The notes under the pieces were generated by a model. That model had not been told where the DNA came from. It did no database searches and was given only the letters and a program-made list of their open reading frames with translations. DNA of 64,000 bases from Vigna angularis (Eukaryota; Streptophyta; Magnoliopsida; Fabales; Fabaceae). The translations under genes and the position numbers were made by a program. The stretch spans positions 25,342,825-25,406,824 of the forward strand of contig NC_068974.1 of the NCBI RefSeq assembly GCF_016808095.1, in the 5' to 3' direction. Of the stretch, positions 34,480-45,030 are shown piece by piece; the stretch's first letter is position 1; each line of letters starts with the position of its first letter.

Positions 34480-34940
34480 GGCCAGACGTCTATAATATTA
34501 TATACGTCGGGCCCCTCCAACGGACGTCTAAGAGGCTGAAGCAATTAACTCTTCAACTACCCTGTCAGCAACTTAAATGTCCGTTGTGGGGGGGACGTCT
34601 ATAATATTATACACGTCGGGGCCCCTCCAACGGACGTGGCTGAAAAAGTTAACTCTTCAAACTGCCACTTAAACGTCCATTGGCGGGGCCCCGACGTGTA
34701 TAATATTATAGACGTCCGGGCCCCCCTACAACGGACGTTTAAGTTGCTGACAAAATAGTTGAAGAGTTAATTGTGTTCAGCCTCTTAAACGTCCGTTGTG
34801 GAGGGGCCTCGACGTCTATAATATTATACACGTCGGGGCCCCTCCAACGGACGTCTAAACCCCCTGCGAATATCAATATTTAAATCCAAAACACGTCATA
34901 TTAGTTATGGGCCCGACGTCTATAATATTATAAACGTCGG
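34480..34940 (+). repeat. Subterminal palindrome array
   Basis: Five copies of a block GACGTSTATAATATTATA..ACGTCSGG (near 34488, 34587, 34690, 34811, 34915), each near-perfectly palindromic about AATATT, spaced about 100 bp, with GGGGCCCCTCCAACGGACGT between them. Confidence 0.85.
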
Positions 34941-35832
34941 GGCCTTCCACTACCAGACGTCTAGTGCCATTTATACTAAAACACGAACCCGCGAGGAGTT
35001 ACGCTCATTATTCATCGTCTTCCCCGCGATTTCACTCTGCGGCATTGCATTGCCAGGTGCGTTTTCTCTGTTTTGGACCGTTTAAATTTACTTTTAATCC
35101 GAATAAATTGTTCTGTGATGAAATATCTTTGATTTGAATCGATTAAAAATCGTTTTCGGTGCGTTTTGGTGCAGTTTCTTGCGTGTTCTTGGGCGGCGTT
35201 TTTGACTATTTTTGGCCTACGTTTTAGGTCGTGCACTCCCCGATTTCCCTCAATTTCATTTGGAATCTGCTTTTCAGGTTAGCTTCTTCGTTGATAATTT
35301 TTTTGTACACATGTTATTGGGTTTTGTGTATGCATGTTTTTGACTTTAAGGTCTGCATGTGTTATTAGCTTTTGAATATGCATGTATTAGTTGTGTTATT
35401 ATAATTGTCGTGTTAGATTATAAGTATGAAATCATTGAGTGACACTTAGTTCCCGTTTGAAATTTAACACAAACGATTAATCTTTTAATCGTTTGTGTTA
35501 AATTTTGAATTGTCCGATTGGACAGTTTGAGAAAATTAATTTTCATAATTTTCCAATAACATGTAAGTTGGAGTTTATGGATAAGATTGATAAAATTTCG
35601 GTTCAGTATTTGTGTTGTTCTCCGGATGCATATTTGATTGTGGTCAATGTTGACTACTCTCATTTCGTGTATTTCGGAGACCAATGCGAAATGCTGGCGA
35701 AATCTTATCAAATTTATGATGTAGACTTCTTTGCACGTGTCTTAGCAAATTATGAAAATTAATTTTTTTGAATGGATAGGGCCTAACCTTGTGAGAGTTA
35801 AAAACTTAAACTGATGATTTTACGAACATAGA

Positions 35833-36258
35833 ATGGATCGAAGTTGGATGAATGAACGTCGCATCAGTGAAGAATATGATAAGTGTGTTTCGAAGTTCTT
35901 GCAATACGTTGAACAAAATGCTAAGTCTGTGAACGGGACATATTTTTGTCCTTGTGTGTGTTGTCTTAATCAAATATGGCAAGACTTAGGCAATGTGCGT
36001 GACCATCTATTCATATTCGGCATCATGAGGACTTATACCGTTTGGATTTGGCATGGAGAAGTATTGGACCAGCCTACCACGTCACGAGGAACGGATTCTG
36101 TAGAAGAATGGATGAGTGATCATTTAGAGGACATGATACGTGATGTCGGTGAAGATAATTTTGGAAGAGCTAATTTGTATGATTCTCTTATAAATGATTC
36201 AGAGCAACTGTTGTTTCCCGGAAAACAGACAACATTATTTGCAAACATGGATGGATGA
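35833..36258 (+). CDS. CACTA transposase-associated N-terminal domain protein
   Basis: 141 residues: MDRSWMNERRISEEYDKCVS, then FLQYVEQNAK, YFCPCVCCLNQ, VRDHLFIFGIMRTYTVWIWH and GE. This is the Transpos_assoc domain (PF13963) found at the N-terminus of plant CACTA TNP2-type transposases; the CPC..C and H residues of its zinc-binding pattern are present (CPCVCC, H). In complete elements the transposase domain follows; here the frame ends at 36258 and the next sequence is the Ulp1-like part in another frame, so the transposase core was deleted. Any product would be a truncated DNA-binding or interaction domain. Confidence 0.85.
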   Translation: MDRSWMNERRISEEYDKCVSKFLQYVEQNAKSVNGTYFCPCVCCLNQIWQDLGNVRDHLFIFGIMRTYTVWIWHGEVLDQPTTSRGTDSVEEWMSDHLEDMIRDVGEDNFGRANLYDSLINDSEQLLFPGKQTTLFANMDG

Positions 36259-36978
36259 GTCAAAAAGAGACGTATACCTTGTGCCATACATTGATGGGTA
36301 GGTGTTGTTATATGTAAAAGTTCATTATTAAAGTTTCCTTAATTACTTAGTTAAATAACTATTTGTCCTTCGTGATAGGTCGCATTGGCAGCTGATGGTC
36401 ATCATTCCCAAACAATGTAAAATTATATGGTTTTGTTCGTTGCACAGGAAGATGAAAAATGACTTGAGAACCATGCTTCAAGGGTAAGTGTTTCTCCAAA
36501 AATGACTTTGAATTTGATGTTCACCTTAAACTTTTATGATAAATATAGTTATGATAATTTTACTTTGTGTTTTCAATCTGTACAGAGTTATTGGTAAATC
36601 TCGAGGTCAACTAGTTCAAATTTTATATCCAAAGGTTGTAAGTCATTTATAGTTCTAATATCATTTTCTATGTTATTGAATGATCTAAATTCTTGACTAT
36701 TTAGTTTGTCATTTTAGTGTAACCAGCAGCAGGATTCATGGGAATGTGGCTTCTATGTCATGTGTTGGATTAAGACCATCATTCGAGCTGTCATTACAAA
36801 TGACTGGAATGAGGTAATGATGCATACCTTCAATACATTACAAATCAAATTATATGAAACCATAATGAATCTTTCTTCAATTTTGCAGAGCTTCAAGAGT
36901 ACATCTCCTATACCAGAGGACACAATTAGGCAGATAAGGCAGGAGTGGACAGCTTATCTTCTGCAAAGATGGAGTTAG
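36250..36978 (+). pseudogene. Ulp1-type (C48) peptidase C-terminal exons in CACTA
   Basis: Five exon-like blocks with GT-AG borders can be followed: up to 36297, 36379-36483, 36586-36637, 36718-36813 and 36889-36978 (stop TAG). They read DVYLVPYIDG, SHWQLMVIIPK, WFCSLHRKMKNDLRTMLQ, SRGQLVQILYPK, then QQDSWECGFYVMCWIKTIIR and IRQIRQEWTAYLLQRW. This is the catalytic end of a SUMO-protease-like domain: His in HWQ and Cys in ECGFYVM are kept, while the usual Asp position reads Cys (WFCS). Such domains occur in many plant CACTA and Mutator-like elements. The 5' part is missing, so it is probably not an active protease on its own. Confidence 0.78.
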
Positions 36979-37751
36979 GAACAATTTTATTTGTTGTTGA
37001 ACATTGCTTAGTTTTAGTTTAAGTTTATATCTTGATAGTTTTGGTATTGGATTATTTTGTACATTAAGTAGAACTTTCTTTATATGAAACGCATATATAC
37101 TATACTATAATGTTCTGGGACAATTTTCTGCTTTTCAGGTGTGGTTTTAATGCAAAAGTAAATTGATTTTTAAAAAAAAACGCCCAGTAGACGTCGGTTA
37201 GTGCACTGAAGTGCACAAGCCGATGTCCAAACCCCTAATCCCTAAACAACTCGTTCAGGCATATAGACGTTCGGGGTGGCTTTATCGGATGTCTATATAG
37301 ACGTTCGGCCTGACACAACGGACGTCTGACTAACGTCACCCACAAAGACGTCGGGTACAGGTCGGACGTCAAAAAGCCAAAAGAACAGACGTCTAAAGCC
37401 CTTTCTGCACTAGTGTGTGGGGATAAAGCTACAGACAACTTTGTATAAGCGTCGTGTATGCATGTTGGATGGACTTATTTTCTTTCATGTGTATAGATTC
37501 ATAGGCTTTTAAGGGTGACATGGACATTTGGGTGGATATATTGAATTTATTTTATTTTAATGGATTTGGTGTTAGTTATTAGAAAAGGTGTGTATGTAGT
37601 ATATATTTTCCTTTTTTTATATTTTGGTTGACTTGTCCTTTGTTTGATGATTGCGTTATCATTGTTTCGATATCACATAAAGGTTTGTCGCTTGATTGTG
37701 CAAGTATAATATTGTTAATTGTTTTGGAATTGGGTTTATGTTTGTGATGTC

Positions 37752-38030
37752 CGATGAAGCTCCTGAAAGTGTGGTGGAAGTAGCACTAGTACTTTCCCGG
37801 TAAAGCTTTTTGAGAATAGAGTGGTGGGAGGTGTATACTTGTTCGAGAAGCCTAAGAGGGTGGTAGAAAGCATATACTTGCCCAGGGAAGCTCTAAGAGA
37901 ATGGTGGAAAGTGGTGTACTTGCCGGTGAAGCCTTCCAAAGAGTGGTGGGAGATGTCAATATGTAATAGTGTGGTAGTGTATTGGCCCGGTGAAGCTCTT
38001 TAAGAGAGTGGTGGGAGGTGACACTCGACC
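37752..38030 (+). repeat. Tandem repeat in LTR (about 40-45 bp unit)
   Basis: Five to six degenerate units of the form CCCGGTGAAGCTCT, AAGAGAGTGGTGG, GAGGTGTACTTG lie within the LTR at 33643-38572. Confidence 0.75.
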
Positions 38031-38646
38031 TTATGTTGTATATGAGTAATTGGTGGTGATTCAATGTATAGTGAATGGTTTCAAATAAATTGGGGTAGGG
38101 TTGTTGAGTAATTAAGGGAGTCCGGGTGTGAATTGGTTACTTTGATGAAATCATTTTTGGTTATATAGCGATGACTTGAAATTCTGATAGTGTGAGTGTT
38201 AATGATTTGATGTGTTGTCACGTAAAGATGTGTATAGGAGATGATGATATTTACTATTCAGAAATCTTATTCTAAGTTTATGTTGAATACTTATGTATAT
38301 TTATGACCTATTTCTGTTAGCGCACCCTTTGCATGTTTGAGGTTGTGGTTTCCACCTACAATGATCGTACTTGTACAGGAGTAGATGTTTTTACAGATGT
38401 AGCTAAAGCGAAGTTGAGCAATGAGATACATGGGAGAACTATGGGATTTTAAGTTCAATGTTAATATTTTTGTAATGTAATTCTATGAACGCTTTATAGT
38501 TGCATTTGATTTAGGAAGTTTTCAAAATTCAGTTATAATAAATGGAAGTTTTTATTTAAACTGTATCTCACAATGGTATCAGAGTTAAGTATTAAAAAGT
38601 TTTTTGTAAACCCATGACATCCCAAAATTTGGGGTGTTACAGAAAA

Positions 38647-40290
38647 TACCCCAGGTTTTTCTTGACTAAACTAAAAAGGGGAAGGAATAAAAATAATAAT
38701 CAACATTTGTTGAGCATGAACCAACTTCTGAATGAAACCTTTCAACATTATTCTACTAAAAGGTACATACCCTTCCTCATGATGCATACCAATTTAATAC
38801 CCCAATGTCTTTTTCCTCCATCTCAAACAAACGATATAGGTCAACTCCACACTCTTCAAGCTTTTCTAGTATCTATAAACTAAAAAATAACATCACACAT
38901 GGCGATACGAAATATTATATATATAAAAAATTTAGTGAAAACAATAGTTAAAAGCAAACTTTTGCAAATGTCGATGCAGAGAAAAGAAGACGTAATGGTG
39001 GACATGGGATGATAGCTTCATCAGGCAACGACAGGATGTGAGCTCTAATTAACGATGAACTTGCAACAAGCTCGGAAGGAGATGTTCCCAAGATGGTCAA
39101 ACAAAGGAGACACATGTAGTGGAGGCTAGTGTTATAGGGAGAGTGTCATCAGGGAGGACACTACAAGAAAAAAAAGTATTACGACGATCAAAATCCATCA
39201 GATATGTGCAAAATCTATCCGTCATGACTAATTTTTTATAGATTTTCGACGGGCTAAAATTAGTTGGTAATAGTGCAGTCAATAAACTTATCGATGATAT
39301 TTTACATCAATCAGTAATTATTAAAGAAAAAAAATTGTCGTTAACTATATAAAACATCTTTCAATAATTACCAAAAAAAACTATCAAAAAATTTTGTCAA
39401 TAAATATTGCGATCTAGTTTATCTTTATCTTCCGCTTTTTTTCTTTTTTTTTACTAATCCAAAAAAAAGGAACACATTCCAAACAAAATAACCTTTTTAC
39501 TTCAGTTTATATTCAAGAGTAAAAACTCTTTTTTACCTCGTCTTAATATCTCTTCGTTTTCATATCCCTTGGCTCATGTACTTAGAGTTAGAGTTTTATC
39601 AATACCCTTAGAAAGAAATGCATACACATTAACCAAACCAAATAGGATAGGGAGGACATCAAAGTAACTTACATATAAAGATGCAGGCAGAAAGGTTATT
39701 AATTAGGAAACTTTAATACTTTACATGTCTAAATTAAATTAAATTAAAACAAATAAACAAATAATACGCTTTCTACTCAATTTATAAGGGCATAAGTTGG
39801 GACTTGCGTCACTTTTTACGAGTAAATTAACTAGTTAGAAGAAGTTAACTTGAGTAATTAAACCTACTACTTGGTTTCTGCATTGTTATTCTTCGGCTTG
39901 GCGATGGCGTACACCGTTAGACTTGATTAATTACTGTATGGAATAAAAGGTCATTTTCAATAAACATATTAACTTTATATATTTATATCAAAAATATATA
40001 TATTATAATTTGATTTTGGAAGATTCTGTGTTTTCGTTTGCTAATTAGCAATTTGCCTGGACAGTTGATAAAGCTTTCAAAGTTCCATTTTTTATTACTC
40101 AGCTTTTCCAACACGCACAATCCTCTTGAGAGGTAATTTGGCATTATGGTACATGAAGCATCTACGTTTGACAAACAATTTGTCCATAACAGCACAACAA
40201 AGCTATAATTTCTTATTACCTACAAGAAAGAGGTGCTTCGAGATTTCAGTTGAAAAGTGAAAACTAATTTATAATTCAACGTTAACATGC
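38647..40290. other. Intergenic region upstream of the protease gene
   Basis: AT-rich, no gene recognised. It includes a CACTA-like terminus at 39159. The last few hundred bases should contain the protease promoter. Confidence 0.4.
39159..39420 (+). mobile_element. Orphan CACTA terminus
   Basis: CACTACAAGAAAAAAAAGTA at 39159 is followed by short inverted-type units (ACGACGATCAAAATCC, ATTTTCGACGGGCTAAAA). No matching right terminus TTTTCTTGTAGTG was found downstream, so it is a truncated element. Confidence 0.5.
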
Positions 40291-40291
40291 C

Positions 40292-40299
40292 TATATAAA
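40292..40299 (+). promoter_or_regulatory. TATA box of the cysteine protease gene
   Basis: TATATAAA about 70 bp before the ATG at 40366; start of transcription is expected around 40320-40330. Confidence 0.75.
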
Positions 40300-40365
40300 C
40301 ACCACAAACAATCCTCAATACCACTCCACAGCACACTTCAACAAAAAATACAAGAACAAGCCATT

Positions 40366-41481
40366 ATGGTTGTAAAAAGAAAGTTCTACTATATTTTACT
40401 GACATTGCTTTTCTGCATGACATTCTGGAGTTTCCAAGTCACATGTCGCACTCTCCAAGATGCCTCGATGTATGAGAGACATGAACAATGGATGAATCGT
40501 TATGGCATAGAGTACAAGGACCCTGAGGAAAGGGATAAGCGTTTCAGAATATTTAAGGAAAATGTGAATTACATCGAAGTCTCCAACAATGCTGCCAATA
40601 AACCTTATCTGCTAGGCATTAACCAATTTGCAGACCTCACCAACGAGGAGTTCATAGCACGCAGAAATAGGTTCAAGGCCCACATGTGTTCCTCAATCAT
40701 AAGGTCAACCACTTTTAAGTATGAAAATGTGACTGCAATTCCTTCTACAGTGGACTGGAGGCAAAAGGGTGCAGTTACGCCTGTGAAGAACCAAGGTCAA
40801 TGTGGTAAGGAAATGCTTCATTCTTCATTCGCATTTCCAAGTCAAATTATAAACTCAATCGTTATCTAACCATTAATTTATCTTGTAGGATGCTGTTGGG
40901 CGTTTTCCGCAGTTGCAGCAACGGAAGGAATTCATGCACTCACTACTGGGAAACTGATCTCTTTATCTGAACAAGAACTTGTTGATTGTGACACAAAAGG
41001 TGTAGACCAGGGTTGTGAAGGTGGTTTTATGGATGATGCCTTCAAATTCATCATTAACAATCATGGACTCAACACCGAAGCCAATTACCCCTACAAGGGT
41101 GTTGATGGAAAATGCAATGCAAAGGCAGAAGCCATCGGTGCTGCAACCATTACTGGCTACGAAGATGTCCCTGTTAACAATGAGAAAGCCCTTCAGAAAG
41201 CGGTGGCCAATCAACCAGTTTCTGTAGCCATTGATGCAAGTGGCTCTGACTTTCAATTTTACAAGAGTGGAGTCTTCACTGGTTCTTGTGGAACTGAACT
41301 GGATCACGGTGTGACTGCTGTGGGATATGATGTTAGTGATGATGGGAGCAAGTATTGGTTAGTTAAGAACTCATGGGGAACAGAGTGGGGTGAAGAAGGC
41401 TACATTAGGATGCAAAGAGGTGTGGCTGCTCAAGAAGGACTGTGTGGCATAGCTATGATGGCATCTTATCCTACTGCATAA
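40366..41481 (+). CDS. Papain-like cysteine protease, complete (SAG12/SAG39-like)
   Basis: Two exons, 40366-40804 and 40889-41481, with an 84-nt GT-AG intron splitting a Gly codon at the active site; 343 residues, the normal size. A signal peptide (hydrophobic 8-25) is followed by an I29 propeptide with an ERFNIN-type helix ([20 protein letters not shown], 54-73) and [13 protein letters not shown] (84-96). The mature enzyme starts near IPSTVDWR (125). Catalytic residues are Cys149 in QGQCGCCWAF, His286 in [10 protein letters not shown] and Asn307 in [10 protein letters not shown]; the residue before the catalytic Cys is Cys rather than Ser, common in the SAG12 group. There is no KDEL tail, so vacuolar or secreted action in senescence or protein turnover is inferred. 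A TATA box lies 70 bp upstream. It is the intact paralogue of the gene at 1-356. Confidence 0.96.
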
Positions 41482-41699
41482 TTATCAAAATTTGTACCTT
41501 ATTTCAAACCTATGTTCTTTTGTGTAAAACAGTGTATTCTCTTATGAATCATTGTATATGGATATATGACCAATGATGAAATGAAAAATTAGTCTTGTCA
41601 CTAAACATGTTATGATGGTTCATCATTCATGTCAGCTTTATCTATTCATTTAATTTAATGTGTAATTGTAACTAACACTAACTAGTGCAATCGTGGTGG

Positions 41700-41706
41700 T
41701 ATAAAA
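41700..41706 (+). promoter_or_regulatory. TATA box of the downstream small gene
   Basis: TATAAAA, 90 bp before the ATG at 41790 and only 42 bp before an earlier ATG at 41742. Confidence 0.6.
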
Positions 41707-41789
41707 GGAGACGCTTTCCTCTCTCATTCTGTTTATAAATAATGGCAGAAGAATTACCATCCGCGATTCCGCAATAGCAAGGAAGCTCC

Positions 41790-42575
41790 ATGAAGAAACG
41801 GCCTTCGAAGAAAGACAAACTATGGCTGGACGACTATCTCCGTCTCCTTCATTCTCGCCAAACGCTTCACCTAACAATCAATCAACTTAACCAGGTTCCA
41901 TTCATTCTGTGCATTTTTCAATTCTCATTTTCATTGTCAATTTTCTTTCGATACTCTGCATTTCATCGTTAATTTTTCTTCTTCCTACTGCCACAGGTCA
42001 TCCGCATTCACGGCTTCAAGAAAATCCACCACGCTCCCAAGGTTCTTTTCTCCCTCAAGCTATATCTTAAGTTCCTTTTGGTTAGTAACAAAATTTTGAG
42101 GGAAAACGTTGCCTACTTTCACCGTTTTCTCCTTAATTTTTTATTCCTTGATTTCTTTTAAATTCAACGCGCTTTAAGATTAGAAGTTCTAGATTGCCTT
42201 GGTAGTTTAGGTCTCTGTCCGTAAATCTTCGAACAACAGGAGATGATTATTGAATAGGTTTTCGTTTTGAGAAATTGAAAAAACCTATCTCAAATCCGTG
42301 CGCAGAAGGTGCTGGTGGAGGCGGTGGAGTCACTGGATCTTGTAGATGTGCCGCGTTCGACCCTGCGTGACAGCGTGTCAGCGTTTGCGGCGGTGGCACT
42401 GGAGGACGTGTTGGCGGATTTGGCACAGCTCAAATGGCAAGAGTGCTGCGAAACCTTCGTCGAGAGAATCAGTTTCTCCGAAGGCAAGAGCGTGTTGCTT
42501 GCTTCATCTGATGAGAGCTTCCGTGTCACGAGCCAGTCGAAGAGTATGGACAAAATCCGTGACTTAATCCCTTAA
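41790..42575 (+). CDS. Small conserved plant protein of unknown function (DUF7787-like)
   Basis: Three exons, 41790-41894, 41997-42041 and 42306-42575, join in frame to 139 residues: MKKRPSKKDKLWLDDYLRLL, HSRQTLHLTINQLNQ, then VIRIHGFKKIHHAPK, KVLVEAVESLDLVDVPRSTL and so on. The basic N-terminus, HGFKKIHHAPKKVL and LVDxxRSTLRD patterns resemble a small plant family I know as DUF7787 (from memory, unverified). Two oddities: an in-frame ATG at 41742 (MAEELPSAIPQ) is closed by TAG at 41775-41777 just before the chosen start, and after the TAA at 42573-42575 the same frame stays open to 42692 and encodes a basic PKRKRGK tail. The gene could be shortened at both ends by nonsense changes, or those parts could be UTR. 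Confidence 0.7.
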
Positions 42576-42692
42576 GTTTCCCGGAGAAGCCTGAAACCGA
42601 CAAAAATGGTGCCAAAGCGTAAGAGAGGTAAGGTTCCCACTCTCGACTCTGTTGCCTCAACTGTAGATTCCGCTTCTCTTGCTTCCTGCTGA

Positions 42693-43152
42693 ATCAAGGA
42701 ATGAGTAAAATGTTAAATAGGGGAATGGATACGACACTAGGTATGAATGAGTTCCAATGTCAGGATATTCTCAACGTGTATTCCCTTTAAACTATTAGCC
42801 TCTCACTGCCATTTTATTTGCTTTCCATCTTCCATATTCTATACTAAAGCTTAGAAGTGATAACAGTATGCAAGTATTTCAATTCATATCATATGAAAAA
42901 ACCATCCATCGTTACAGAACCCTCCACCCCTTTCATTCACAAATATCTACATATTACAAATACGTATAATCTTCTGTGTATGAAAGTTACTCGTCTCTGC
43001 ACCCTGGTCTCCGTCTCCGTAAACTCTGATAGTGTCTTTTACTATCTGGATTATTCAATAACCACAGTCAGAAAAAGGCAGCAAATTTAGCACCAGTATT
43101 GGTCTCCAACACCAAGCTGACGTGAAGAGACCACAATGATAGCGAAAGACTA
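42693..43152. other. 3' flank of the small gene
   Basis: No gene recognised; short frames only. Probably 3'-UTR and intergenic DNA. Confidence 0.35.
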
Positions 43153-44059
43153 GGGCTGTGTTCGTTTTGAGGTATTGTACTGTTAACATGAATTTGTGAG
43201 GACGGATTTTAAACTGATTTCATGTTCGTTTGAAATGATCAGCGAGCGATTGAAAGCGAAGAAAACGAGATAAGTAAATTTTTCAATCTTTGATGATATG
43301 CGCGGATTTGAAATGATTCATGATCAAATGTCCATGTTACCTCCATATTACCCTTGCTTTTATGGATTCAGCTGATATTCACCCAATCACAACTTATGAA
43401 TGTCTCTAGCGGGAGCATCCAAGTAAGCAAGTGATGTAAAAGTAATCACTTCTATCAAATTAATTTTTTTTATGTATAAACGTAAAATCTTTATAAAAAT
43501 AAACATTTTGTTAATTAAGTCATATTTTATAAATTAGGGTATTTTTCAACACTGCTTAAATACCATTCATTCATATATGGGATAAGGTCAGAGTCACTTT
43601 CTATTTTTGTTTTCATTTTATTTCATAGTGACTTAATCATACGTTTCATAAATAGCTATAGAAAAATAAGATAATAAACACAATGTTAATAATAATAATA
43701 ATAATAAAAATAATAATAATACAATTTTTTTTCATGTTAAAAATTAATTTTTATTTTTTCTCTTCTTATAATAATTTTTACAATTATATATAATATTAAC
43801 AATTACAATTTTATATTAATTTTATTACTAAGGGTATTTTGGTAATCTTCAATTTTTACCAATTAATCTAATTTTTTAAATCTGTCACATCAATCAAATC
43901 CTACACTAATTCTCACAAACTTTACTTCCAAATCCACTCTCAAATACCCACAAATCCACTCAAAAAAACAACAAAAAAATTACCCTCAAATCAACTCAAA
44001 TCCATTCAAATCATCTCTTCCAAATCATCTCTCTCAAATTCCTACAAAAGAACAAAGCC
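43153..44059. mobile_element. Inverted-repeat transposon (MITE-like), about 0.9 kb
   Basis: Left end GGGCTGTGTTCGTTTTGAGG and right end, inverted, GGCTTTGTTCTTTTGTAGGA form imperfect terminal repeats flanked by TA (43151-43152, 44060-44061). No coding sequence. A run of TTACCCTCAAATCAACTCAA-type oligopyrimidine text lies near the right end; the same text recurs near the right end of the element at 47822-49408, so the two are related. PIF/Harbinger or mariner-type is possible. Confidence 0.6.
43687..43721 (+). repeat. (TAA)n microsatellite
   Basis: Run of TAA units with one interruption (TAAAAATAA). Confidence 0.85.
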
Positions 44060-44061
44060 TA

Positions 44062-45030
44062 GGTGCACTAATAAAATGCAAAAAGATAGCGAAACACTAT
44101 GTTTTCAATGAAGTGCGCTGACAGTTGACTTATAATACCATATGAAAGCATAAATCAATAATATATACTCCAATGGAAAACAAACAATGAGGTATATGAA
44201 AAAAATACTTCAAACGTGTAAAAAATTTTAAAATAGAAAACTTATCAGTGAAAACTAAAATTACAAAGCAAAGTGTAAAAACTTTAGAACGCAATCAATG
44301 AATCTTATACTTAATTCTATTACAAGAAAACATAAATATATATCACTACATTATGATAGAATATTACCATATGTTAAGAGGACGTCAACAAAATTAAAAT
44401 AAATAAAGTTAATAGTGATTCACCGAATATTAACCATATTTGTTTTAATATTTATATTTATTTAAGTTAGTATGTGACATTAATTATAAAAACACTAAAA
44501 TATATATTAAAAATAAATTAGCAAATATTAATTTTATTTAATTTTAATATTCTATTTATTTGAGTCTATTGATTAAGTGAATATTAAGGATTAGAGAAAC
44601 TAAAATAAATATTAAAGATAAATAAAATTAGCATACGGTTTAATGAACATTAACATTACTTATTTTTAATATTTTATATACTTAAATTAGTGTAGCTAAG
44701 AAGATTTTAATTATAAAAATAAAAAATAAAACTAACTATGGTTTAATGGATGTTAATTTTTTTAATATTTATATTTATTTAATTTAAGTATTCTCACTCA
44801 ATTATATGTTATAAATTTATTTACATTTTTCAATTGAATATAGATCGTATATTATTTTTAATCTAAAAGTTTATATTTAAAAGATGTCAAATTTTTTCAC
44901 TCATAATTTTTTTCTTACTTACATTGTATTTTTCATCCATATTAATTGAAACTTATCTTTTTTATTTATACATTTCTTCTTCATTTACATTTTGTTCATT
45001 ATCTATGTTCACATTCTTATATTTTTATCT
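44062..45030. repeat. AT-rich region with degenerate repeats
   Basis: Very AT-rich. About three imperfect 115-120 bp units around 44380-44790 share GGTTTAATG..TGTTAATTT and TTTAATATTTATATTTATTTA. The part 44813-45030 recurs at 49567-49840. No coding sequence. Confidence 0.5.

Larger units (their letters stand above)
34357..37415 (+). mobile_element. CACTA element with transposon-associated and Ulp1-like remains
   Basis: Ends CACTAGTGTAGAATTGGCCT and, inverted, CACTAGTGCAGAAAGGGCTT; TGT duplication at 34354-34356 and 37416-37418. Subterminal regions are rich in GACGTC and include five AT-rich palindromes at 34490-34930. Inside are an N-terminal transposase-associated domain ORF (35833-36258) and exons of a Ulp1-type peptidase (36250-36978); the transposase core itself is missing. 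35505-35762 is a further open frame I do not recognise. The CACTA at 24121 is a shorter relative. Confidence 0.92.
33643..38641 (+). mobile_element. LTR retrotransposon remnant (one LTR plus primer site), split by CACTA
   Basis: The LTR runs from TGTGAGACCC (33643) to TATCTCACA (38572), with short inverted termini TGTGAGA/TCTCACA; without the CACTA at 34357-37415 it is about 1.87 kb. A primer-binding site TGGTATCAGAG follows at 38574. Only about 55 bp later the sequence ends in GGGGTGTTACA. GAAAA flanks at 33638-33642 and 38642-38646 suggest that this whole stretch is one insertion whose internal region and second LTR are almost entirely deleted. Confidence 0.65.

Noticed and set aside
40963..41307. 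Minus-strand open frame of 114 residues
   Set aside because: Antisense shadow of the cysteine protease second exon.
42290..42553. Minus-strand open frame of 87 residues
   Set aside because: It is antisense to exon 3 of the small host gene, whose plus-strand exons join in frame with splice sites.
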